DNA of 59,624 bases from an uncultured Clostridia bacterium. Its GTDB lineage: Bacteria; Bacillota; Clostridia; TANB77; CAG-508. A model generated the notes under the pieces. The model made no database searches. It saw nothing but the letters and a program-made list of their open reading frames with translations, and was not told the DNA's origin. The position numbers and the translations under genes were made by a program. The stretch covers positions 1-59,624 of the forward strand of contig CAKOXG010000003.1 in assembly GCA_934130025.1 (NCBI GenBank), in the 5' to 3' direction. Below are positions 25,642-34,394 of the stretch, piece after piece (positions within the stretch are counted from its first letter, which is position 1; each line of letters begins with the position of its first letter).

Positions 25642-27873
25642 TTAAATTCTTTCATGAATGGTCCTATTTACAACGTCAAGCTGTTGTTCACGTGTTAATT
25701 TAACAAAATTAACAGCATATCCAGAAACACGAATTGTAAGTTGTGGATATTTTTCTGGATGATCCATTGCATCTAATAATAAAGCTCTATCAAATACATT
25801 TACATTTATGTGGTGTCCATATTGCATGAAGTAGCCATCAAGCATGCTTACTAAATTATTTATTTTTATTTGCTCATCTTTTCCAAGTGTTCCTGGAGTA
25901 ATAGAAAATGTAAATGAAATTCCATCTTCAGAATATTCGTATGGAAGTTTTGCAATAGTGTTCATTACTGCAAGTGCACCTGAAGAGTCTCTTCCGTGAA
26001 GAGGGTTAGCACCTGGTCCGAATGGAGCCCCTGCTCTTCTTCCGTCTGGAGTATTTCCTGTTGCTTTACCATAAACAACATTGGAAGTGATTGTAAGAAT
26101 AGATTGTGTTGGTTTTGCACCTCTGTAAGTGTGATGTCCCTCAAGCTTTTTCATAAATGATTTTACTAAATCTACTGCAATAGAATCTACTCTATCATCG
26201 TCATTTCCGTACTTAGGAAAATCGCCTTCAATTTTGTAATCTATAGCAAGTCCTGTTTCATCTCTTATAACCTTAACTTTTGCATATTTTATTGCAGATA
26301 ATGAGTCAACTGCAACAGATAAGCCAGCAATGCCACAAGCCATTGTACGGATTATATTTCTATCATGCAAAGCAAATTCTAATGCTTCATATGAATATTT
26401 ATCGTGCATATAATGAATAGCATTTAATGCCTTCATATAAATTTTGGCAACATAGTCAAGCATTTGGTCATATTTTGCCATAACTTCATCATAGTTTAAA
26501 TATTCAGATGTTATAGGAGCAAACATTGGAGTAACTTGTTTTCCAGTATTTTCATCCCTTCCACCATTAATTGCATAAAGGAGAGCTTTTGCAAGGTTTG
26601 CTCTGGCACCGAAAAATTGCATTTGTTTACCTATTTTCATTGCAGATACACAGCAAGCAATACCATAGTCATCACCAAGGGTTATTCTCATTAAATCATC
26701 ATTTTCGTATTGAATAGATGAAGTATTAATAGATATTTTGGCACAGTAATCTTTAAATTCGTTTGGTAGGTTTTTTGACCATAGAACTGTTAAGTTTGGC
26801 TCTGGAGCTGACCCTAAATTTTCCAATGTATGCAGAATTCTAAATGAATTTTTTGTAACCAATGTTCTTCCATCTATGCCCATACCACCAATGCTTTCTG
26901 TAACCCAAACAGGGTCGCCAGAAAATAGCGCATTATATTCAGGAGCTCTTAGAAAACGTACCATTCTAAGCTTCATTACAAACTGATCCATAAGCTCTTG
27001 AACTTCTTTTTCAGAAATTAATCCATTTTTTAAATCTCTTTCAAAATATATGTCAAGGAATGTAGAGGTTCTTCCTAAAGACATAGCAGCACCATTTTGG
27101 TCTTTTACTGCACCTAAATATGCAAAATATAGCCATTGAACGGCTTCTTTTGAGTTAGAAGCTGGAAGAGAAATATCAAATCCGTATTTTTCAGCCATTT
27201 TCTTTAAGTCTTGTAAAGCCTTAATTTGTTCTGAAATTTCTTCTCTGTCACGAATAACATCCTCTGTGAATTCATCAACATCAAGAATATCAAGTTCATC
27301 TTTCTTCTCAGCAATTAAAACATCAACGCCATATAAAGGAACACGCCTATAATCTCCTATAATACGTCCACGTCCATATCCATCTGGTAAACCAGTTAAT
27401 AGATGATGTGTTCTTGCAATACGAATATCGGGTGTATAAACATCAAAAACTCCATCATTATGAGTTTTTCTTAAATTATGATAAATGTATTCAACTTCAT
27501 CATCAACTTTATAGCCGTATGCTTCGCAAGATTTTTCGACAATTCTAATACCACCATTAGGCATAATTGCACGTTTTAGTGGGGCATCTGTTTGAAAACC
27601 TACAATTTCTTCTAAATCTTTGTCAAGGTATCCTGCCTCATATCGGTTAATTCCAGAAGGTGTTTTTGTATCAACATCTAGAACCCCATTTTCTTTTTCT
27701 TTTTTATACAAATCTAGCACTTTATTCCAAAGCTTTTGAGTTTTTTCAGTGGCCGGCTTTAAAAAATTTTCATCTCCATCATATGGAGTATAATTTTCTT
27801 GAATGAAATCTCTAACATCAATTTCATTAGCCCATTTTCCACGATTAAAATCAGTCCATTGTTTAAAATCCAT
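25642..27873 (-). CDS. pflB: Formate C-acetyltransferase (pyruvate formate-lyase)
   Basis: Converts pyruvate and CoA to acetyl-CoA and formate under anoxic conditions; an oxygen-sensitive glycyl radical enzyme. The catalytic cysteine pair appears in 'DYGIACCVSAMKIGKQ' (near residue 405) and the radical glycine in 'TIRVSGYAVNFVKL' near the C-terminus. At 743 residues it is full length and is the true PFL rather than a diol-dehydratase-type relative. AGGAGG precedes the start. It heads a pflB-pflA operon and points to mixed-acid fermentation. Confidence 0.97.
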   Translation of the reverse strand: MDFKQWTDFNRGKWANEIDVRDFIQENYTPYDGDENFLKPATEKTQKLWNKVLDLYKKEKENGVLDVDTKTPSGINRYEAGYLDKDLEEIVGFQTDAPLKRAIMPNGGIRIVEKSCEAYGYKVDDEVEYIYHNLRKTHNDGVFDVYTPDIRIARTHHLLTGLPDGYGRGRIIGDYRRVPLYGVDVLIAEKKDELDILDVDEFTEDVIRDREEISEQIKALQDLKKMAEKYGFDISLPASNSKEAVQWLYFAYLGAVKDQNGAAMSLGRTSTFLDIYFERDLKNGLISEKEVQELMDQFVMKLRMVRFLRAPEYNALFSGDPVWVTESIGGMGIDGRTLVTKNSFRILHTLENLGSAPEPNLTVLWSKNLPNEFKDYCAKISINTSSIQYENDDLMRITLGDDYGIACCVSAMKIGKQMQFFGARANLAKALLYAINGGRDENTGKQVTPMFAPITSEYLNYDEVMAKYDQMLDYVAKIYMKALNAIHYMHDKYSYEALEFALHDRNIIRTMACGIAGLSVAVDSLSAIKYAKVKVIRDETGLAIDYKIEGDFPKYGNDDDRVDSIAVDLVKSFMKKLEGHHTYRGAKPTQSILTITSNVVYGKATGNTPDGRRAGAPFGPGANPLHGRDSSGALAVMNTIAKLPYEYSEDGISFTFSITPGTLGKDEQIKINNLVSMLDGYFMQYGHHINVNVFDRALLLDAMDHPEKYPQLTIRVSGYAVNFVKLTREQQLDVVNRTIHERI

Positions 27874-27912
27874 AAATAAAATTACCTCCTAAAAAAAATT
27901 TTTCTAATAATA

Positions 27913-27941
27913 ATATTAACATAGTGGAAAAATATTATCAA
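27913..27941 (-). promoter_or_regulatory. Putative promoter of pflB-pflA
   Basis: On the minus strand TTGATA (27941-27936) and TAATAT (27918-27913) have a 17-base spacer, with the start codon 40 bases downstream. Confidence 0.5.
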
Positions 27942-27985
27942 TGAAAATTTTGTAAAAAAATTATCAAAATTAGCATACCGAATAA

Positions 27986-28014
27986 TTGCAAAATGCGTAT
28001 ATATGTTATATAAT
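27986..28014 (+). promoter_or_regulatory. Putative promoter of mtaB-alaS
   Basis: TTGCAA at 27986-27991 and TATAAT at 28009-28014 with a 17-base spacer; AAAGG precedes the mtaB start. Confidence 0.6.
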
Positions 28015-28051
28015 ATTAAAAGTTATTTTAGTTTAGAAAAGGTGAATATAA

Positions 28052-29389
28052 ATGACAAAAAAAGTGGCTTTTTACACACTAGGGTGTAAAGTGAACCAAT
28101 ATGAAACAAATGCAATGGAGCAACAATTCAAAAATTGTGGATATGATATAGTAAAAAACACAGAAATAGCGGATATTTATGTTATAAATACGTGTACTGT
28201 AACAAATGTGGCTGAGCGAAAATCAAGGCAGATGTTAAGGCGTGTTAAGGAGATAAATGAAAATTCAATTTTAATTGTATGTGGTTGTTATGCACAGGTT
28301 GCGGAAAAAGAGCTAGAACAAATACCTGAAATTGATATAATATTGGGAATAAACGAAAAAAACAAAATAGTTGAAATAGTTGAAAAATATATAAAAAGCA
28401 AAGATGCTGAAACTTTAGAGCAAGTATCTGATGTTGCAAGCCAGAAAGAATTTTTAGATTTTGGAGATGTAACATATACAGAAAAGAATAGAGCTGTTGT
28501 TAAGGTTCAGGATGGATGTAATATGTTTTGCACATATTGTTTAATCCCATATGCAAGAGGAAGAATAAGAAGCAGAAAAATTGAAAGTGTTGTTTCTGAA
28601 ATCACCCAAATTGCAAAAACAGGTATAAAAGAAGTTGTTATAACAGGAATACATGTAGAATCTTATGGAAAAGATTTTGATGATATTTCAGATAAAAAGA
28701 TTAGGTTAATAGATTTGCTGGAGGCAATAAATAAAATTGACGGAATTGAAAGAATTAGATTAAGTTCATTAGAGCCAAATGTAATTGATGAAGAGTTTAT
28801 ACAAAGGTTGTTAAAATTAAACAAGATATGTGACCATTTTCATTTATCACTTCAAAGTGGATGTGATTCTACATTGAAAAGAATGAACAGAAAATACACA
28901 ACACAGACATACAAAAAAGCGGTGCAACTTTTAAGAGAAAACTACCCAGAGGTTAAGCTTACTACTGATGTAATAGTGGGATTCCCAGGAGAAACAAATG
29001 AAGAATTTGATAGTACATATAAATTTTTAAAAGAAATAAAATTTTATAGAATGCACGTGTTTAAATATTCAAAAAGAAGAGGAACTCCAGCAGAAAAGAT
29101 GCCAAACCAGGTAGATGGAAATATAAAAGAACAAAGAAGCAGAACATTAATTCAATTATCAAATGAGTGTGAAAACTCATATAATGAATCTTACATTGGG
29201 AAAAATGTGAAAGTCCTTTTTGAAGAATTTGAAGATGGATATTTTAGAGGACATACAACTAATTATATGATGGTTAATGTTAAGGGAGAAGCAAAAGATG
29301 AAAAAACATTTGTTAACCAAATTTTAAATGTTAAGATTGAGTCTAATAATGAAGCTACAAGAGAACTTATTGGTAAAATTCAAGATTAA
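28052..29389 (+). CDS. mtaB: tRNA (t6A37) methylthiotransferase MtaB
   Basis: Radical SAM methylthiotransferase converting t6A37 to ms2t6A37 in ANN-decoding tRNAs. The N-terminal UPF0004 domain begins 'VAFYTLGCKVNQYETNAME' and includes 'NTCTVTNVAERKSRQ' and 'CGCYAQ', giving the three cluster cysteines. The radical SAM CxxxCxxC is 'GCNMFCTYCLIPYARGR'. 'LSSLEPN', 'HFHLSLQSGCD' and 'TDVIVGFPGET' follow, and a TRAM-like domain ends the 445 residues. It is followed after 17 bases by alaS. Confidence 0.95.
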   Translation: MTKKVAFYTLGCKVNQYETNAMEQQFKNCGYDIVKNTEIADIYVINTCTVTNVAERKSRQMLRRVKEINENSILIVCGCYAQVAEKELEQIPEIDIILGINEKNKIVEIVEKYIKSKDAETLEQVSDVASQKEFLDFGDVTYTEKNRAVVKVQDGCNMFCTYCLIPYARGRIRSRKIESVVSEITQIAKTGIKEVVITGIHVESYGKDFDDISDKKIRLIDLLEAINKIDGIERIRLSSLEPNVIDEEFIQRLLKLNKICDHFHLSLQSGCDSTLKRMNRKYTTQTYKKAVQLLRENYPEVKLTTDVIVGFPGETNEEFDSTYKFLKEIKFYRMHVFKYSKRRGTPAEKMPNQVDGNIKEQRSRTLIQLSNECENSYNESYIGKNVKVLFEEFEDGYFRGHTTNYMMVNVKGEAKDEKTFVNQILNVKIESNNEATRELIGKIQD

Positions 29390-29406
29390 ATTAGAAAGGA
29401 ATAAAA

Positions 29407-31176
29407 ATGAAAGCTATAGAAATAAGAAATAAATATTTAAACTATTTTAAAAGACATGGACATGCTGTAATTCCAAGTGCACCATTAATACCAGAAAATG
29501 ATCCTTCTGTATTATTTACAACTGCTGGAATGCAGCCATTAGTACCATATTTATTAGGAGAAAAGCATCCAGAGGGAACACGCTTAACAGATTTCCAAAA
29601 GTGTTTACGTACGAATGATATAGATGAAGTTGGAGACAACAGGCATTTAACATACTTTGAAATGCTAGGAAACTGGTCTTTAGGAGATTACTTTAAAGAG
29701 GAATCAATAGCAATGAGCTTTGAGTTCTTAACAAAAGAGCTAGGAATACCAGCAGAAAAATTATCTGTAACATGTTTTGCAGGTGATGATGATTGCCAAA
29801 GAGATGAAGTTACGGCATCTTGCTGGAAAAAAGCAGGAATTCCAGAAGATAGAATCTATTATTTTGGAAAAGATGATAACTGGTGGATTGCAGGAGAAGA
29901 AGGACCTTGCGGACCAGATACAGAAATGTTTTATGATACAGGTAAGCCAAAATGTTCAGAAAATTGTAATCCATCTTGCGGATGTGGTAAATATGTTGAA
30001 ATTTGGAACAATGTATTTATGGAATTTTTCAAGACAAAAGACGGAAAATATACAAAATTAAAGAGACACAATGTTGATACAGGTCTTGGGCTTGAAAGAA
30101 TGGCAATGTTATTACAAGGAAAAGAAACTCCATTTGATACAGAACTATTTAAACCGGTAATGGATAAATTACAAGAGCTGGCTGGAGAAAATGATAGCAT
30201 AGAAAGTAGAAGAATTGTTGCAGAACACCTACGTGCAAGCATGATGATAATTCAAGATGGAGGACTTCCAAGCAATGTAGATAGAGGATATATTTTAAGA
30301 AGGTTAATCCGTAGAATGGTAAGACATTTAAGAAAGTTACAAATAAATCTAAATGAATTAGGCGAATTAATAGACTTAAATATTGAAACACTAAAAGAAA
30401 TGTACCCAGAGTTACATCAAAATAGTGATAAAATTAAAAGTGTAATAATAGAAGAAAAAGATAAATTTGAGAAAACATTAGAGCGTGGAGAAAGAGAATT
30501 TAACAAAATTGTAAATAGAATGAAAAATGAAGGACAAGACACAATTTCTGGACAAGACTTATTTACATTATATGAAACATATGGATTTCCACCAGAGGTT
30601 ACTCAAGATTTAGCAAGAGAATCTGGATTAAAAGTAGATACAACAGAATTTGCCAAACTATTTAAAGAGCACCAAGAAAAGTCAAGAATGGGTAGCGAGC
30701 AAAAATTCAAAGGTGGACTTGCTGGAACAGGTGAACAAGAAGTAAGGTACCACACTGCAACACACTTATTAAATGCAGCACTTAAAGTTATACTAGGAAA
30801 AGATGTACACCAAAAAGGTTCAAACATAACACCTGAAAGAATGAGATTTGACTTTAGCTGTGACCACAAACTTACAGATGACGAAAAGAAAAAAATAGAA
30901 GATTTAGTAAATGAGTGGATTGCACAGGGGCTAGATGTTAAATGTGAGGAAATGAAAAAAGAAGATGCAATAAAATCTGGTGCAGAGTGTATGTTTATAG
31001 AGAAATATCCAGACATAGTTTCTGTTTACTCAATAGGAAACGACAAGGAGACGGTATCAAAAGAACTATGTGGTGGACCTCATGTAAAAAACACAGCAGA
31101 ACTTGGACACTTTAAAATAAAGAAAGAAGAAGCAAGTTCGGCAGGGGTAAGAAGAATTAAGGCAATACTTGAATAA
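29407..31176 (+). CDS. alaS: Alanyl-tRNA synthetase, short form lacking beta-barrel and C-Ala domains
   Basis: Charges tRNA-Ala. Residues 1-400 are a normal AlaRS class II core and tRNA-recognition region: motif 1 'FTTAGMQPLVPYLLG', 'YFEMLGNWSLGDYFK', 'NVDTGLGLERM' and 'GYILRRLIRRMVRH'. The editing domain follows directly, with zinc ligands in 'HTATHLL' (near 449) and 'LCGGPHVKNT' (near 554; usually CGGTHV). The protein stops 30 residues later at 589, whereas typical bacterial AlaRS is near 875. The beta-barrel usually placed before the editing domain and the C-terminal dimerisation/C-Ala region are absent, with no frameshift visible. A Cys-rich insertion 'CSENCNPSCGCGKYVEIWN' lies in the catalytic domain. 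Confidence 0.93.
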   Translation: MKAIEIRNKYLNYFKRHGHAVIPSAPLIPENDPSVLFTTAGMQPLVPYLLGEKHPEGTRLTDFQKCLRTNDIDEVGDNRHLTYFEMLGNWSLGDYFKEESIAMSFEFLTKELGIPAEKLSVTCFAGDDDCQRDEVTASCWKKAGIPEDRIYYFGKDDNWWIAGEEGPCGPDTEMFYDTGKPKCSENCNPSCGCGKYVEIWNNVFMEFFKTKDGKYTKLKRHNVDTGLGLERMAMLLQGKETPFDTELFKPVMDKLQELAGENDSIESRRIVAEHLRASMMIIQDGGLPSNVDRGYILRRLIRRMVRHLRKLQINLNELGELIDLNIETLKEMYPELHQNSDKIKSVIIEEKDKFEKTLERGEREFNKIVNRMKNEGQDTISGQDLFTLYETYGFPPEVTQDLARESGLKVDTTEFAKLFKEHQEKSRMGSEQKFKGGLAGTGEQEVRYHTATHLLNAALKVILGKDVHQKGSNITPERMRFDFSCDHKLTDDEKKKIEDLVNEWIAQGLDVKCEEMKKEDAIKSGAECMFIEKYPDIVSVYSIGNDKETVSKELCGGPHVKNTAELGHFKIKKEEASSAGVRRIKAILE

Positions 31177-31233
31177 TAAAAAATTACAAGTTTTTTGAAA
31201 CCAGGAGTTGAAAAAATAGGAGGTAATTAATTT

Positions 31234-31578
31234 ATGGAGGATTGTATTTTTTGTAAAATTATTAAAGGAGAAATTCCTTCAACAAAGGTATATGAGGATG
31301 ATAAGGTTTTAGCATTTAAAGACATAAATCCAGCAGCACCAATTCATGTATTGGTAATACCTAAAAAGCATATTGAGAATGTGTTGGAAATAAATGAAGA
31401 AAATAAAGAAATTGCGTCTGATATATTTTTAGCAATAAATAAAATTGCAAAGCAACTCGGAATTGATAAAGATGGATTCAGAGTTATAACAAATTGTGGA
31501 AAAGATGCAGGGCAAGAAGTCATGCACCTGCATTTCCACATATTAGCAGGCGGAAAAATGGGACCAAAGATAATATAA
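31234..31578 (+). CDS. HIT family protein (HinT-like nucleotide hydrolase)
   Basis: A 114-residue histidine-triad protein. It begins 'DCIFCKIIKGEIPSTKVYED' with the CxxC pair of zinc-type HIT proteins, has 'HVLVIPKKHI' and ends with the catalytic triad 'EVMHLHFHILAGGKMG'. Members hydrolyse adenosine phosphoramidates or related nucleotide conjugates; the physiological substrate is unknown. Start supported by AGGAGG. It lies 57 bases after alaS, possibly cotranscribed, and HIT enzymes can act on aminoacyl-adenylates, which would suit this neighbour (inference). Confidence 0.93.
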   Translation: MEDCIFCKIIKGEIPSTKVYEDDKVLAFKDINPAAPIHVLVIPKKHIENVLEINEENKEIASDIFLAINKIAKQLGIDKDGFRVITNCGKDAGQEVMHLHFHILAGGKMGPKII

Positions 31579-31683
31579 AATGCAAATCAAGATAAAAGAG
31601 ACATAGGAAATTATAAATAAAAATAATAGCTAAAAGAAAAAGCCTGAATACAAGGCACTGAAATTACGAAGGAGGAATTTTTA

Positions 31684-34254
31684 ATGTACGTTTTTAATAA
31701 AATTACGGTAACACCACAGTTACCAGAAAGAATAAAGCAGCTTGCACAAGTGGCAGATAACCTTTGGTGGACATGGAATACAGATTTTTTGAAATTATTT
31801 AAAATGATAGACATGGATCTTTGGGAAACTGTTGGAAAGAACCCTGTAAAATTTTTAAGGCTAGTATCACAAGAAAAATTAGAAAACGCTTCTAATAATC
31901 CAGAATTTTTAAAAGATTATGATAAAATTGTCAATAATTTTGAAGATTATATGAGTAGCAAAAATACTTGGTTTAAGAAGAACTACCCAGAAAGCAAGAA
32001 CGATTTAATTGCATATTTTTCAGCAGAATATGGTCTTGATCAAATATTGCCAATTTATTCAGGTGGTTTAGGAATTTTATCAGGGGACCATCTAAAATCT
32101 GCAAGTGATTTAGGAATTCCATTAGTAGCAGTAGGTTTATTATATAGAAAGGGATTCTTTCATCAAAAGATAAATGGATATGGACAGCAGATAGAAGAAT
32201 ATAAGGAAAATGATTTAAGCACTCTTCCTGTTTATCCTGTAAAAGATATTGATGGTAAAGATTTGCTTGTATATGTTAATATGCCAAAGAAAAGGTTATA
32301 CCTAAAGGTATGGCAAATTAATGTTGGTAGAATTAAACTATATTTAATGGATTCTGATTTAGATGCAAACATTCCAGAATATAGAGATATAACAACAACT
32401 TTATATGGTGGAAATCAAGAAACAAGAATTCAGCAAGAAATAGTTTTAGGAATGGCAGGAACAAGCTTATTAAAGGTATTAGGATTGAACCCTACAGTAT
32501 ACCATATGAATGAAGGGCATTCAGCATTCTTAATTCTTGAATTAATGAAAAACATAATAAAAGAAAAACAGGTAAGCTTTGATATTGCAAAAGATATTGT
32601 ATCTAGTAAAACCGTTTTTACAACACACACGCCAGTGCCAGCTGGAAATGATATATTCCCATTGGGGTTGGTTGAACAATATTTTAAAGATTATTGGAAT
32701 AGATACTCAATTACAAAAGAGGAATTTTTTAGGTTGGGAATGGCTCCTAATGCAGATATGTCTAAAGTTGGCTTTAATATGGGAATATTAGCACTAAAAT
32801 TCTCTGGTAAAAAGAATGGGGTAAGCAAGCTTCATGGCGCTGTTTCAAGAGAATTATTTGCAGATGTATGGCCAAATATAGCGCCAAATGAATCACCAAT
32901 TGATTATGTTACAAATGGTATTCATACATGTACATGGCTTGCACCAAATATGAAGAGACTATATAATAAATATTTAAAACCTTATTGGCAAGATGATATT
33001 CAAATTGATAGCACATGGTTAAAAATAGCTGATATTCCAAACCAAGAATTGTGGAATGCACACATGGAGAGAAAAATAAAATTATTGCAGCTTGTAAAAG
33101 AGAATGTAACAAATAGGTTAAAAAGAGAGGGTTACCATTATAATGATATAGCAAATATTACTTCTAAATTAGACCCTAATGCCCTAACAATTGGTTTCTC
33201 TAGAAGATTTGCTACATACAAAAGAGCCACATTAATATTTAGAGATTTAGAAAGAATTACTCAAATACTAAATGAATCTGGAAAACCAGTTCAAATAATA
33301 TTTGCAGGAAAAGCTCATCCATCAGATACACAAGGAAAAGATTTAATAAAATACATACATGAATTATCTATGAAACCACAATTTAAGGGAAAAATATTTT
33401 TGCTTGAAAATTATAATATAGGTCTATCAAAATATTTAATAAGTGGTGTAGATGTGTGGCTTAACACTCCAAGAAGACCAATGGAGGCATCAGGTACATC
33501 AGGGCAAAAAGCAGCTGTAAATGGAGTTATAAACTTTAGTGTTCTTGATGGCTGGTGGGCAGAAGGATATAACCAAAAAAATGGTTGGACAATAGGAACA
33601 AATGCCGAATATTCTTCTTACGAGGAACAAGATAATGCGGATAGTGAAAGCATTTACCAGACTCTTGAAAATAAGATAATTCCAATATTCTATGATAAGG
33701 ATGAAAATGGAATATCTAAAAGATGGATGGAAATAATGAAGAATTCTATTATTTCAAATTCAGGAAGATATAGCACTTCAAGAATGCTTATAGACTACAC
33801 AAATAAATTTTATATGCCACTTTGCAATCTTTATAATAAATATTATGACGATTTATCTACTGTTGCTGAGTTTGACGGATGGAAGAATAATCTATTCTTA
33901 AACTGGAATAACATTACAATAAAACAAGAAAAGAGCAATTTAGATAATATAACAATTGATGCTGGAAATAAAATAACAGTAAGGTGTAAAGTGTACCTTC
34001 CAAATATTCCAAAGGATTCAGTTGAAGCACAGGTATATTATGGACAAATATCTGAAAATGGCGTAGTTGATGATATAGAAATAATTCCAATGAAAATGAT
34101 TGGAGAAGATGCTGAAAAGAAAGAGTACGAATATGAAGCAACAGTTGAACTCACAACTGGAGGAAATTATGGGTACACATTTAGAGTGATGCCTAAGAGT
34201 GAAATGTTATTAGATTCAGCTAATTTAGATTTAATAAAATGGATAACAAAATAA
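31684..34254 (+). CDS. glgP: Alpha-glucan (glycogen/maltodextrin) phosphorylase
   Basis: Releases glucose-1-phosphate from alpha-1,4-glucans using a PLP cofactor. It starts with the DUF3417-like domain of the short 'alpha-glucan family phosphorylases' ('LPERIKQLAQVADNLWWTWN'). The phosphorylase core follows: 'YFSAEYGLDQILPIYSGGLG', 'MNEGHSAF', 'THTPVPAGND', and the PLP-lysine region 'GTSGQKAAVNGVINFSVLDG'. The last 120 residues form a beta-rich C-terminal domain. Total 856 residues, typical for this type. AAGGAGG precedes the start. It is alone, without glgA/B/C nearby, so it probably serves storage or imported glucan use. Confidence 0.93.
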   Translation: MYVFNKITVTPQLPERIKQLAQVADNLWWTWNTDFLKLFKMIDMDLWETVGKNPVKFLRLVSQEKLENASNNPEFLKDYDKIVNNFEDYMSSKNTWFKKNYPESKNDLIAYFSAEYGLDQILPIYSGGLGILSGDHLKSASDLGIPLVAVGLLYRKGFFHQKINGYGQQIEEYKENDLSTLPVYPVKDIDGKDLLVYVNMPKKRLYLKVWQINVGRIKLYLMDSDLDANIPEYRDITTTLYGGNQETRIQQEIVLGMAGTSLLKVLGLNPTVYHMNEGHSAFLILELMKNIIKEKQVSFDIAKDIVSSKTVFTTHTPVPAGNDIFPLGLVEQYFKDYWNRYSITKEEFFRLGMAPNADMSKVGFNMGILALKFSGKKNGVSKLHGAVSRELFADVWPNIAPNESPIDYVTNGIHTCTWLAPNMKRLYNKYLKPYWQDDIQIDSTWLKIADIPNQELWNAHMERKIKLLQLVKENVTNRLKREGYHYNDIANITSKLDPNALTIGFSRRFATYKRATLIFRDLERITQILNESGKPVQIIFAGKAHPSDTQGKDLIKYIHELSMKPQFKGKIFLLENYNIGLSKYLISGVDVWLNTPRRPMEASGTSGQKAAVNGVINFSVLDGWWAEGYNQKNGWTIGTNAEYSSYEEQDNADSESIYQTLENKIIPIFYDKDENGISKRWMEIMKNSIISNSGRYSTSRMLIDYTNKFYMPLCNLYNKYYDDLSTVAEFDGWKNNLFLNWNNITIKQEKSNLDNITIDAGNKITVRCKVYLPNIPKDSVEAQVYYGQISENGVVDDIEIIPMKMIGEDAEKKEYEYEATVELTTGGNYGYTFRVMPKSEMLLDSANLDLIKWITK

Positions 34255-34265
34255 TTTGAAATAAG

Positions 34266-34291
34266 AAAAGCCTTGACGCACAAGGCTTTTT
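34266..34291 (+). terminator. glgP terminator overlapping the lysS promoter
   Basis: AAAAGCCTTG / CAAGGCTTTT with a 5-base loop ACGCA and T5. The lysS -35 box straddles stem and loop. Confidence 0.85.
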
Positions 34292-34301
34292 GTAATATAA
34301 T
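34273..34301 (+). promoter_or_regulatory. lysS promoter nested in the glgP terminator
   Basis: TTGACG at 34273-34278 and TATAAT at 34296-34301 are spaced by 17 bases; the -35 is inside the terminator hairpin. Confidence 0.7.
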
Positions 34302-34323
34302 GGTTACATAATTTTAAAGAGAG

Positions 34324-34371
34324 AACAAAGCTTTTGTAAAAACATGAAAAAATAAATATAAAGGCTTTGTT
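34324..34371 (+). repeat. Inverted repeat in the lysS leader
   Basis: AACAAAGC (34324-34331) pairs with GCTTTGTT (34364-34371) around a 32-base AT-rich loop in the 5' leader. There are no T-box or L-box features, so the role is unknown. Confidence 0.4.
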
Positions 34372-34394
34372 TTAGAGAAGAAAGGGTTGTTAAT

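Noticed and set aside
29777..30061. A 94-codon plus-strand ORF within alaS that might indicate a split gene.
   Set aside because: It is an overlapping frame with no ribosome-binding site; the alaS frame itself is continuous and well conserved.
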